Assembly (NCBI RefSeq): GCF_014650075.1
Contig: NZ_BMUG01000003.1
Coordinates: 682,001-746,000, forward strand
Direction: 5' to 3'
DNA length: 64,000 bases
DNA from: Streptomyces microflavus
GTDB lineage: Bacteria > Actinomycetota > Actinomycetes > Streptomycetales > Streptomycetaceae
The notes below the pieces were generated by a model. It saw only the letters and a program-made list of their open reading frames with translations. It was not told the DNA's origin and did no database searches. This document shows positions 27,674 to 36,884 of the stretch, piece after piece; within the stretch, counting starts at the first letter, position 1, and the number at the start of each line of letters is the position of its first letter. The translations under genes were made by a program, and so were the position numbers.

Positions 27674-27759
27674 CCACCGTCCATCGACGGACAGCCCGGT
27701 TCATCCGACGGACAGGGTCCAACCGGCGGACGGGGAGCGGGCTGCGCCCGGAACCGGTA

Positions 27760-27777
27760 ACTTACTCGCAAGTAAGT
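27760..27777. promoter_or_regulatory. 18-bp palindromic operator upstream of the DoxX gene
   Basis: ACTTACTCGCAAGTAAGT is a palindrome with only the two central-flank pairs mismatched (perfect 7-bp arms, 4-base spacer), 38 bases before the DoxX start. This shape is typical of HxlR or TetR operators in front of DoxX/oxidoreductase genes. No such regulator gene is adjacent. Confidence 0.6.
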
Positions 27778-27814
27778 CGAGGTTCCGGGCCACCTGACCA
27801 CGTATGGAGATCCC

Positions 27815-28192
27815 ATGTCCCGCCGGACGCGTTCCCCCCTGCTGCTCGCCGGACTCATGGCGGGAGCGGGGGTGCTCCACTTCGCCGTCCCCAAGGCGTT
27901 CGACGCCACCGTGCCCCGGGTCCTGCCCGGAGCGCCCCGAACCTGGACGTACGCGAGCGCAGTGGTCGAACTCGCCCTCGCCGCGGGCATAGCGCACCCC
28001 CGCACACGGAGCGCCGCCGCCCGGGCCACCGCGGGCTTCTTCGTCGGAGTGTTTCCGGCCAATGTGCAGATGGCCGTGGACTGGCGCCGACGGCCCCGGC
28101 CGCAGCGGGCCGCCGCCCTCGCCAGACTGCCCCTTCAGGTGCCGCTCGTCCTGTGGGCGCGCAGTGTCGCCCGGGGTGCCGACACGCCCTGA
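27815..28192 (+). CDS. DoxX-like membrane protein
   Basis: 125 residues with four hydrophobic helices (LLLAGLMAGAGVLHFAVP; AVVELALAAGIA; AGFFVGVFPANVQMAVDW; LPLQVPLVLWA). The pattern GVLHFAVPKAFDA at the first helix fits the DoxX family. Members are linked to thiol or oxidative stress; role here unproven. A palindromic operator precedes it. Confidence 0.75.
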   Translation: MSRRTRSPLLLAGLMAGAGVLHFAVPKAFDATVPRVLPGAPRTWTYASAVVELALAAGIAHPRTRSAAARATAGFFVGVFPANVQMAVDWRRRPRPQRAAALARLPLQVPLVLWARSVARGADTP

Positions 28193-28275
28193 ACGGGGCG
28201 CAGTCGGTGTGGTTCGAGCCAACCGCCGGGAGGAAGATCCACAGCAAAATGGCGTTGCTCTCTGGTGAGGAGTGA

Positions 28276-28629
<354 letters not shown>

Positions 28630-28645
28630 TCCAGGTCGAACGGTT

Positions 28646-28686
28646 CCTCGGGCCCCCGGGACGCGATGCGTCCCGGGGGCCCGAGG
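28646..28686 (+). terminator. Strong hairpin terminator
   Basis: A 19-bp perfect stem (arms 28646-28664 and 28668-28686) with a 3-base loop directly after the cold-shock gene. Confidence 0.88.
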
Positions 28687-28808
28687 ACGTCCGGCGCCCG
28701 TCGCCCCGAACGGATCGGCCCGATCCGGTTGGGGCGGCGCGGGCCGGGTACCCGGGGTGTCCCAGCCGAAGATCCCGGAGCTTCCGGGACGAGCAGGAAG
28801 GACATCCC

Positions 28809-28937
28809 ATGCTGAAGGCCGTCGCCGATGTGCTGCGATCCGTCGGAGGAGCCATCGCCACCGTGGTCACGCTGCCCTTCCGGGCCCTCGCCCGCCTCTT
28901 CGGAGGTGCGTCGAGCACGGCGCGCGGACACCACTGA
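28809..28937 (+). CDS. Conserved-looking micro-protein, LPFRALARLFGG type
   Basis: 42 residues from the ATG at 28809 with GGAAGGA 6 bases upstream. One amphipathic to hydrophobic helix (VLRSVGGAIATVVTLPFRAL) ends in the motif LARLFGGASS. I recognise this as a short actinomycete protein of unknown function. A 27-base hairpin follows it, so it has its own transcription unit. Membrane association is likely. Confidence 0.7.
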   Translation: MLKAVADVLRSVGGAIATVVTLPFRALARLFGGASSTARGHH

Positions 28938-28947
28938 CACGCCTGAC

Positions 28948-29007
28948 ACGTACACATGCCCGCGCCCCCGGTCCACGAAAGGACCGGGGGCACGGGCATG
29001 TGTACGT
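28948..29007. terminator. Very long hairpin terminator
   Basis: A 27-base stem with one mismatch (arms 28948-28974 and 28981-29007) and a 6-base loop separates the micro-protein gene from the convergent gene at 29030. Confidence 0.88.
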
Positions 29008-29029
29008 CTTGCGCGCCCGTGACGGGCGG

Positions 29030-29281
29030 CTACCCGGGCGACTCGTCCGGTGTCGGATGCCGCTCGGGGTGCACGCCGGCGTTGCGCGGCTTCTCCCGGC
29101 CGGAACCGGCCTCGTCCGGGTCGGGCCCGTCGCCGCTCTCGCGGGCGACCCGGTCCGGCACCGGTATGTCGAGGGGGTCCTCCCCCTCCTGGGTCTGCTG
29201 GTCCGGCAGGTCCGCCGGTACGGGGGGCGGGCTGCCGGAAGCCCCGGTGTAGGCGGTGCCTTCCGGCCTGCGGTCGGTCAT
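29030..29281 (-). CDS. Small disordered hydrophilic protein
   Basis: 83 residues, ATG at 29281 with GGAAGG 8 bases upstream. Rich in Pro, Asp, Glu and Gly with no hydrophobic core, so probably disordered. No family recognised. The ribosome site and the flanking shared terminator are the main support that it is a gene. Confidence 0.55.
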   Translation of the reverse strand: MTDRRPEGTAYTGASGSPPPVPADLPDQQTQEGEDPLDIPVPDRVARESGDGPDPDEAGSGREKPRNAGVHPERHPTPDESPG

Positions 29282-29490
29282 GAGAGCTTCCTTCCGTGCT
29301 GCCCCGGAATGCCCGAGGACGAATCGTTCGTCATGCTGGGTACCCCCTGCCGGGCGAACGATTCACCTGAGGACGGGCGCAGGACACACCTCACACCGGG
29401 GTATGGCTCGCCCGGGCGGGGGTACTCGGGGCTGTGCCCCTCCTGGGCACACGACTTTTCTGAGAAGAATCACGCGGAAGGATCACCCGC

Positions 29491-29718
29491 ATGCTGATGG
29501 CCCACCCGACGGTGCTGCGCAATCTGGTCGAGCAGTACGAGGCCCTGCGCCTGCTGCACGCGGAGAGCGGCTCCACCGAGGCGCGGCAGCGCATGGACGA
29601 CGTGGCCTACACCCTGTGCGTCTCGACGGGCACGGGCGATGTCGACAGCGCGCTGGTCGCCGCCCGGCACCGGCTGCCGGGTGCCCGTCCCGAGGACGAC
29701 TCCGTCCTGTCGGCCTGA
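29491..29718 (+). CDS. DUF5133-type small protein
   Basis: 75 residues, ATG at 29491 with GGAAGG 9 bases upstream. The sequence MLMAHPTVLRNLVEQYEALRLL ... RQRMDDVAYTLCVSTGTGDV ... ARHRLPGARPEDDS is the streptomycete DUF5133 family. All-helical, soluble, unknown function. The next gene starts 7 bases later, so the two are probably co-transcribed. Confidence 0.8.
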   Translation: MLMAHPTVLRNLVEQYEALRLLHAESGSTEARQRMDDVAYTLCVSTGTGDVDSALVAARHRLPGARPEDDSVLSA

Positions 29719-29725
29719 TCACCTG

Positions 29726-30841
29726 ATGAACACCGAAGGGGCGGGCGCTGTGGTGCGGACCGTGGGCGTGGAAGAAGAACTGCTGCTGGTCGACCCGGAG
29801 AGCGGGGAGGCGCGTGCCCTGTCCACGGCCGTGCTGGCCCTCGCCGAGAAGCATGCGGAGGGGGAGTCGGCCTTCGAGCCTGAGCTGCACCGCCAGCAGC
29901 TGGAGTTCGCGACGCATCCCTGCCGCGAGATGAGCGAGATAGCCGACGCGGTGCACCGGTGGCGGGCCGAGGCGATCCGCCACGCCGCCGACGTGGGAGC
30001 GTCGGTGGCGGCCCTGGCGACCTCGCCGCTGCCGGTCAGCCCGACGATCGGGACGGGCGAGCGGTACAGCTGGATGGCGGAGCGCTACGGGCTGACCGCC
30101 CAGGAGCAGCTGACCTGCGGCTGCCACGTACACGTCTCCGTCGAGTCGGACGAGGAGGGTGTCGCGGTCCTCGACCGGGTGCGCGGCTGGCTGCCGGTCC
30201 TGCTCGCCCTGAGCGCGAACTCCCCCTTCTGGCAGGCGCAGGACACCCAGTACGCCAGCTACCGCAGCCGGGTGTGGGGCAGGTGGCCCTCGGCGGGGCC
30301 CGTGGAGCTCCACGGATCGGCCGAGCGCTACCACGAGCAGGTGAAGGCTCTCGTCGGGACCGGCGTCCTCAAGGACGCCGGGATGGTCTACTTCGACGCG
30401 CGCCTCTCGGACACCTACCCCACAGTGGAGGTCAGGATCGCCGACGTCTGCCTGGACCCGTCGGACACGGTCCTGCTGGCCACGCTCGTGCGGGCGCTGG
30501 TGGAGACGGCCGCGCGGGAGTGGCGGGCTGGGGAGCCTCCCATGGACACCGAGGTGGCGCTGTTGCGGGTCGCGTCCTGGCAGGCGGCCCGTTCGGGTCT
30601 TGACGACCGGCTGATCCACCCCCGCACGCTCCGGCCCGAGCCCGCGGCCGACGTGCTCCAGGCGCTCCTGGCCCATGTGCGGGACGCGCTGGAGGACAGC
30701 GGTGACCTCAAGGCCGCGGAGAGGGCGCTGGCCGCCCTGGAGCGACGCGGCAACGGGGCCAGGGTCCAGCGCGAGATCCTGGAGCGGACCGGAAGCCTCC
30801 GCGACACCGTCGCGGAATGCGTCCGGATCACGGGGGGATGA
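29726..30841 (+). CDS. GCS2-family carboxylate-amine ligase (YbdK-like)
   Basis: 371 residues; ATG at 29726, with a GTG at 29750 as an alternative start. Family motifs are clear: GVEEELLLVDPESGEA (glutamate-binding), EPELHRQQLEFATHPC, TCGCHVHVSVESDEEG and VWGRWPSAGPVELHG. YbdK-type enzymes make weak gamma-glutamyl-cysteine ligation in vitro; their true substrate is open. Actinomycetes use mycothiol, not glutathione, so a different amine acceptor is likely. Confidence 0.88.
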   Translation: MNTEGAGAVVRTVGVEEELLLVDPESGEARALSTAVLALAEKHAEGESAFEPELHRQQLEFATHPCREMSEIADAVHRWRAEAIRHAADVGASVAALATSPLPVSPTIGTGERYSWMAERYGLTAQEQLTCGCHVHVSVESDEEGVAVLDRVRGWLPVLLALSANSPFWQAQDTQYASYRSRVWGRWPSAGPVELHGSAERYHEQVKALVGTGVLKDAGMVYFDARLSDTYPTVEVRIADVCLDPSDTVLLATLVRALVETAAREWRAGEPPMDTEVALLRVASWQAARSGLDDRLIHPRTLRPEPAADVLQALLAHVRDALEDSGDLKAAERALAALERRGNGARVQREILERTGSLRDTVAECVRITGG

Positions 30842-30916
30842 GCGCGAACGTACGGACGACACGACCGCATGACATGCACGGCACGACCGCATGACGTGAG
30901 AGGAAAGGAGCAGCAC

Positions 30917-31480
30917 ATGGCCACCACCGGTCTCGGCGACCGCCGGATCCTGGCGATCGTCACCAACTACGGGGTCGAGCAGGACGAACTCGTCGTCCCC
31001 GTGAAGCACCTGCGCGACAAGGGGGCACAGGTGAGCGTGGCAGCGGTCTCCGACGAAGAGATCCGCACCCTGGTGGGCGACCGCGACCCCGGCGACACCG
31101 TGCGGCCCGACCTCACCCTGGCGGACGTCGACCCCGCCGCGTACGACCTTCTGCTCGTCCCGGGCGGCACGCTGAACGCCGACACCCTGCGCCTCCAGGA
31201 CGCCACCACCCGGATCGTCAGCTCGTTCGCGGCCTCCGGCAGGCCGGTCGCGGCGATCTGCCACGGCCCGTGGGCGCTGGTCGAGGGCGGCTACGTCCAG
31301 GGCAAGACCCTGACCTCGTACGCGTCGCTGAAGACCGACATCACCAACGCGGGCGGTACCTGGGTCGACAAGTCGGTGGTCCGCGACGACGAGGGCGGCT
31401 GGCCGCTGATCACCTCGCGGACGCCCGACGACCTGGACGACTTCCTCCGCGAGATCGACGCGGTGCTCACCGGGTCCTGA
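30917..31480 (+). CDS. DJ-1/PfpI-superfamily protein
   Basis: 187 residues from the ATG at 30917, 6 bases after AAAGGAG. The flavodoxin-like fold is visible with the nucleophile elbow AAICHGPWALVEGG (Cys, then His) and the acidic residue before it. This subgroup is called type 1 glutamine amidotransferase-like; members act as deglycases, glyoxalases or chaperones against reactive aldehydes. A terminator follows. Confidence 0.88.
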   Translation: MATTGLGDRRILAIVTNYGVEQDELVVPVKHLRDKGAQVSVAAVSDEEIRTLVGDRDPGDTVRPDLTLADVDPAAYDLLLVPGGTLNADTLRLQDATTRIVSSFAASGRPVAAICHGPWALVEGGYVQGKTLTSYASLKTDITNAGGTWVDKSVVRDDEGGWPLITSRTPDDLDDFLREIDAVLTGS

Positions 31481-31488
31481 CGCCCGCC

Positions 31489-31530
31489 CGACGGCCCCCG
31501 CCCGCTCACCGCGCGGCGCGGGGGCCGTCG
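31489..31530 (+). terminator. Hairpin terminator before the hydrogenase locus
   Basis: A 13-bp stem (CGACGGCCCCCGC at 31489-31501 with its complement at 31518-31530) ends the PfpI transcript and insulates the hydrogenase operon. Confidence 0.75.
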
Positions 31531-31674
31531 GCGTGTCCGCGAACGCGTACGCCGGTACGGGTGCGAGGAGGCAATAGGGCCACCGCGCACTTACCGGCCT
31601 GGACGCCCTCGGGGTATCCAGGAAAGAGGCTGCCGGCAAGAAGCTCCTGACGCGGGCCGACCCGAGGAGGGCTC

Positions 31675-32757
<1,083 letters not shown>

Positions 32758-32835
32758 CCCGCGCCCCCGGGACACCCCGGTGGGGCGCAGGACCAGGGCG
32801 AGCGGCACGACCTACCAGAAGGGCGGCGCGGGACC

Positions 32836-34626
32836 ATGGCGACTGCGACCGGCAAACCCGCCGTCGACGCTGACGGCCTCATGGAGATGTCGTGGGACCC
32901 GATCACGCGCATCGTCGGCAGCCTCGGCATCCACACCAAGATCGACTTCGCCGCCAAGCGGGTCGCGGAGTGCTACAGCACCTCGTCGATCTTCCGCGGC
33001 TACAGCGTCTTCATGAAGGGCAAGGACCCCCGCGACGCGCACTTCATCACCAGCCGCATCTGCGGCATCTGCGGTGACAACCACGCCACCTGTTCCGTGT
33101 ACGCGCAGAACATGGCGTACGGAGTGGCGCCCCCGCACCTCGGTGAGTGGATCATCAACCTCGGCGAGGCCGCCGAGTACATGTTCGACCACAACATCTT
33201 CCAGGAGAACCTGGTCGGCGTGGACTACTGCGAGCGGATGGTCGCCGAGACCAACCCCGGTGTCCTCGAACTCGCGACACGCACCGAGGCCCCGCACGCC
33301 GCCGACCACGGCTACCGCACGATCGCCGACATCATGCGCTCCCTGAACCCGCTGGAGGGCGAGTTCTACCGCGAGGCGCTCCAGGTCAGCCGGTACACCC
33401 GCGAGATGTTCTGCCTGATGGAGGGCCGCCATGTGCACCCCTCCACGCTCTACCCCGGCGGCGTCGGCACGGTGGCGACCATCCAGCTCTTCACCGACTA
33501 CCTCACCCGCCTCACCCGCTACGTGGAGTTCATGAAGCGGGTCGTCCCGCTCCACGACGACCTCTTCGACTTCTTCTACGAGGCACTGCCCGGGTACGAG
33601 GAGGTCGGCCGCCGGCGCATCCTGCTCGGCTGCTGGGGAGCGCTCAACGACCCGGAGTACTGCGACTTCACGTACGCCAACATGGAGGACTGGGGCCGGC
33701 GGATGTTCGTCACCCCCGGCGTCATCGTGGACGGCAAGCTCGTCACCAGCAGCCTCGTCGACATCAACCTCGGCATCCGTATCCTGCTCGGCAGCTCGTA
33801 CTACGAGGACTGGGCGGGCATGGGCAAGTTCGTGGAGCGCGACCCCCTCGGCAACGAGCTGGACGAACGCCACCCCTGGAACCAGCACACCATCCCGGCC
33901 CCGCAGAAGCGGGACTTCGACGACAAGTACAGCTGGGTCATGTCACCGCGCTGGTTCGACGGCACCGACCACCTCGCCCTGGACACCGGCGGCGGCCCCA
34001 TCGCCCGCCTCTGGTCCACGGCCCTGTCCGGACTCGTCGACATCGGCTACATCAAGGCCACCGGCCACAGCGTGCAGATCAACCTCCCGCGCACCATGAC
34101 CAAGCCGGAGATGGCGCTGGAGTGGAAGATCCCGCAGTGGTCCAACGCCATCGAACGCAACCGGGCCCGCACCTACTTCCAGGCGTACGCGGCCGCCGCC
34201 GCCCTCCACTTCGCCGAGCAGGCGATGGAGGAGGTCCGCGCCGGACGCACCCAGACCTGGGAGCAGTTCGACGTCCCCGACGAGTCGATCGGCGTCGGAT
34301 TCACCGAAGCGGTACGCGGCGTCCTCTCCCACCACATGGTCATCCGGGACGGGAAGATCGCCAACTACCACCCCTACCCGCCGACCCCCTGGAACGGCAG
34401 CGTCCGCGACAGCTACGGCACCCCCGGACCGTACGAGGACGCCGTCCAGAACACCCCCATCTTCGAGGAGAACCCGCCCGAGAACTTCAAGGGCATCGAC
34501 ATCATGCGGGCCGTCCGCAGCTTCGACCCGTGCCTGCCGTGCGGCGTCCACATGTACGTCGGCGGCGGCCGGACCGTCGAGCAGACCCATATGCCGACCG
34601 GGCTGAGCGGACTGGCGGGCGGCTGA
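32836..34626 (+). CDS. hhyL: [NiFe]-hydrogenase large subunit, group 1h (high-affinity type)
   Basis: 596 residues carrying the Ni-Fe(CN)2CO site. L1 motif SRICGICGDNHATC has Cys76 and Cys79; L2 motif DPCLPCGVH has Cys566 and Cys569, ending at His572. A 24-residue tail after His572 should be removed by the endopeptidase encoded at 38327. The enzyme splits H2 to protons and electrons with high affinity, which supports survival on atmospheric H2. No binding motif for a quinone-reducing partner is seen in the locus. Confidence 0.97.
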   Translation: MATATGKPAVDADGLMEMSWDPITRIVGSLGIHTKIDFAAKRVAECYSTSSIFRGYSVFMKGKDPRDAHFITSRICGICGDNHATCSVYAQNMAYGVAPPHLGEWIINLGEAAEYMFDHNIFQENLVGVDYCERMVAETNPGVLELATRTEAPHAADHGYRTIADIMRSLNPLEGEFYREALQVSRYTREMFCLMEGRHVHPSTLYPGGVGTVATIQLFTDYLTRLTRYVEFMKRVVPLHDDLFDFFYEALPGYEEVGRRRILLGCWGALNDPEYCDFTYANMEDWGRRMFVTPGVIVDGKLVTSSLVDINLGIRILLGSSYYEDWAGMGKFVERDPLGNELDERHPWNQHTIPAPQKRDFDDKYSWVMSPRWFDGTDHLALDTGGGPIARLWSTALSGLVDIGYIKATGHSVQINLPRTMTKPEMALEWKIPQWSNAIERNRARTYFQAYAAAAALHFAEQAMEEVRAGRTQTWEQFDVPDESIGVGFTEAVRGVLSHHMVIRDGKIANYHPYPPTPWNGSVRDSYGTPGPYEDAVQNTPIFEENPPENFKGIDIMRAVRSFDPCLPCGVHMYVGGGRTVEQTHMPTGLSGLAGG

Positions 34627-34677
34627 CCCCCGTACGGGACAGGCAGCCGACCCCGTACTCCAGGAAAGGGGCCCACG

Positions 34678-35589
34678 ATGGCGGGAGCCGACCCCGGTGC
34701 ACGCATCGGTGAACTGCTGGACCGACTGGGACGCGAGGCCGGACCCCAGGCCCGCGAGACGGCCGACGAACTCGTACGCAGCGTCGTCGAGTTCTACGGA
34801 GAGGGCCTGGCCCGCACCGTACGGCTGTTGCGCGCCGCCCCGGCCGGATCCGACCCGCTCGCCGTGCTCACCGCCGACGAACTCGTCGGGGACCTGCTGA
34901 TCCTGCACGACCTGCACCCCGAGGACACCATGACCCGGGTCGGCCGCGCACTCGACAAGGTCCGGCCCTACCTGGGCTCGCACGCCGGCGACGTCGATGT
35001 CGCCGGACTCGACACCGAAGCGCCCGAAGGGCCCACCCTGCGCCTGCGGTTGCGCGGCAGCTGCGACGGCTGCCCGTCCTCCACCCAGACCGTGCGCTGG
35101 ACCATCGAGGAGGCCGTCGCCCGCCTCGCCCCGGAGATCGCCAACATCGAGGTCGAAGGGGTCGCCGAGGCTCCCGCCGCCGGTGGACAGCCCCTGCTGC
35201 AGATCCTGCCGCACCCGCCCGCCGACGCCCCGGGCGCACCGCCCCCGGCCGCCGACGGGGAACCGCCCCACTGGCACACCCTCGCCACCCCCGCCCTGCC
35301 CGCCCGCGACCACGCCACCCGCGTCGCCGACGTCGAAGGCAACGCGCTCCTCCTGGTCCGGCTCCCCGGCAACCTGTACGCCTACCGCGACCGCTGCCCC
35401 GGCTGCGGGGCCGACCTGCGCACCGCGCCCCTGGACGGGGAGTTCCTGAGCTGCGCCGAGTGCGCCGCCCGGTTCGACGTACGGCACGCGGGGCGCGGCG
35501 AGCACACGCACCTGGAGCCCCTGCCGCTCCTGGAGGAGGAGGGCGCCGTCCGGGTAGCGCTGCCCGAGCTGCTGGGGGCAGGGCCGTGA
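34678..35589 (+). CDS. NifU-like/Cys4-ribbon accessory protein of the hydrogenase
   Basis: 303 residues. Helical N-terminal part (1-95), NifU C-terminal-like domain (100-165, with SCDGCPSSTQTVRWTIEEA; Cys129 and Cys132), a Pro/Ala linker, and a Rieske-like domain (200-295). In the latter the Rieske pattern is altered: Cys240-PG-Cys243 and Cys259-AE-Cys262, with no His in the ligand positions. It therefore looks like a rubredoxin- or zinc-ribbon-type site, not a normal Rieske 2Fe-2S. It probably delivers Fe-S clusters or electrons for HhyS. Its stop overlaps the next start by 4 bases. Confidence 0.85.
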   Translation: MAGADPGARIGELLDRLGREAGPQARETADELVRSVVEFYGEGLARTVRLLRAAPAGSDPLAVLTADELVGDLLILHDLHPEDTMTRVGRALDKVRPYLGSHAGDVDVAGLDTEAPEGPTLRLRLRGSCDGCPSSTQTVRWTIEEAVARLAPEIANIEVEGVAEAPAAGGQPLLQILPHPPADAPGAPPPAADGEPPHWHTLATPALPARDHATRVADVEGNALLLVRLPGNLYAYRDRCPGCGADLRTAPLDGEFLSCAECAARFDVRHAGRGEHTHLEPLPLLEEEGAVRVALPELLGAGP

Positions 35590-36236
35590 GCGCGGGCGTG
35601 CTCGCCCAGTTCACCCGGCGGCCGCCACCGCCGGGGGAGCGGTGCGAGCTGTGCGGGGAGCCGCTGCCGGACGGGCACCGGCACCTCGTCGACACCACCC
35701 GGCGCTCCCTCAAGTGCTGCTGCCCGCCCTGCCACCTGCTCTTCACCCGGCCCGGCGCGGGCCAGGGCCGCTTCCGGGCCGTCCCGGACCGCTACCTCAC
35801 CGACTCCGGCTTCGCCCTCGACGGCGACGGCTGGAACCGGCTCCAGATCCCCGTCGGCCTCGCCTTCTTCTTCCGCAACTCCGCGCTCGACCGGTTCGCC
35901 GCCTTCTACCCGAGCCCCGCCGGAGCGACCGAGAGCGAACTCGACCCCGCCACCTGGGACGCCGTCATCGGCTCCACCCGCCTCGCCGGGCTGCTCCAGG
36001 ACGACGTGGAGGCGCTGCTGCTCCACGCCGAGCGGGGAAAGCCCGCGACCTGCACCCTCGTCCCGATCGACGTCTGCTACGAACTCGTCGGCCGGATGAG
36101 GCTCCACTGGAAGGGCTTCGACGGCGGGGCCGAGGCCCGCGCGGACATCGAGCAGTTCTTCGAACGCGTCGCGGCCCGCGCGCGGCCGCTGCCCGCCGGG
36201 GCCTCCGGTGCGGGGAACCCCGGGGGCGCCCCGTGA
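35586..36236 (+). CDS. DUF5947-type hydrogenase-associated protein
   Basis: 216 residues from the GTG at 35586. Near the N terminus are four closely spaced cysteines (CELCGEPLP, then SLKCCCPPCHLLF) that could bind a metal or Fe-S cluster. The rest is a mixed alpha/beta fold (NRLQIPVGLAFFFRNSAL; CTLVPIDVCYELVGRMRLHW). I know this as DUF5947, found beside group 1h hydrogenases. Coupled at both ends by 4-base overlaps. Function unknown; a maturation or electron-relay role fits the location. Confidence 0.8.
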   Translation: MSAGVLAQFTRRPPPPGERCELCGEPLPDGHRHLVDTTRRSLKCCCPPCHLLFTRPGAGQGRFRAVPDRYLTDSGFALDGDGWNRLQIPVGLAFFFRNSALDRFAAFYPSPAGATESELDPATWDAVIGSTRLAGLLQDDVEALLLHAERGKPATCTLVPIDVCYELVGRMRLHWKGFDGGAEARADIEQFFERVAARARPLPAGASGAGNPGGAP

Positions 36237-36883
36237 CCGATCTCGACTTCCGCTGCACCGGCGTACGGCCCGAGCCCTTCGGCGCGAGCCCCACGCTCCT
36301 GTTCGACCTGCGCATCGAGGAGCTCGACCACCAGCCCGTGCACGCCGTCGCCCTGCGCTGCCAGATCCGGATAGAGCCGGCCCAGCGCACCTACGAACCG
36401 GACGAGGTCGACATGCTGGGCGACCTGTTCGGCGAGCCCAGCCGCTGGAGCAGCACCCTCAAACCGCTCCAGTTCGCCCACGCCTCCATCACCGTGCCCG
36501 CGTTCACCGGCACCACCCACGTCGACCTCCCGGTGCCCTGCACCTACGACACCGAGGTCGCCTCCGCCTCGTACTTCCGGGCCCTCGCGCGCGGCGAGAT
36601 ACCGCTGCTGATGCTCTTCTCCGGCACGGTGTTCACCGGCCGCAACGGCTTCCGCGCCGAGCCGATCCCCTGGCACAAGGAGACGTCCTGCCTGATGCCC
36701 GTGGACGTCTGGCGGGAGCTGATCGAGTCCTACTTCCCCAACACGGGCTGGCTGCGGTTGCGCAAGGACACCCTCGAATCGCTGCGCCGCTACCGCTCCG
36801 CGCGCGCCCTGCCGTCGTGGGAGCAGGTCTTCGAGGAGCTGCTCGCGTCCGCCGAGGCGACTCGGGCGAAGGGGGTGGAGTGA
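36233..36883 (+). CDS. DUF6084-type hydrogenase-associated protein
   Basis: 216 residues from the GTG at 36233, overlapping the previous stop by 4 bases. A beta-rich soluble protein (LLFDLRIEELDHQPVHAVALRCQIRIEP; FAHASITVPAFTGTTHVDLPVPCTYD) with only two or three cysteines, so probably not an Fe-S protein. The C terminus is helical (WRELIESYFPNTGWLRLRKDTLESL). I know it as DUF6084, recurring in actinomycete hydrogenase loci. Function unknown; perhaps an assembly or scaffold factor. Confidence 0.8.
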   Translation: MTDLDFRCTGVRPEPFGASPTLLFDLRIEELDHQPVHAVALRCQIRIEPAQRTYEPDEVDMLGDLFGEPSRWSSTLKPLQFAHASITVPAFTGTTHVDLPVPCTYDTEVASASYFRALARGEIPLLMLFSGTVFTGRNGFRAEPIPWHKETSCLMPVDVWRELIESYFPNTGWLRLRKDTLESLRRYRSARALPSWEQVFEELLASAEATRAKGVE

Positions 36884-36884
36884 G

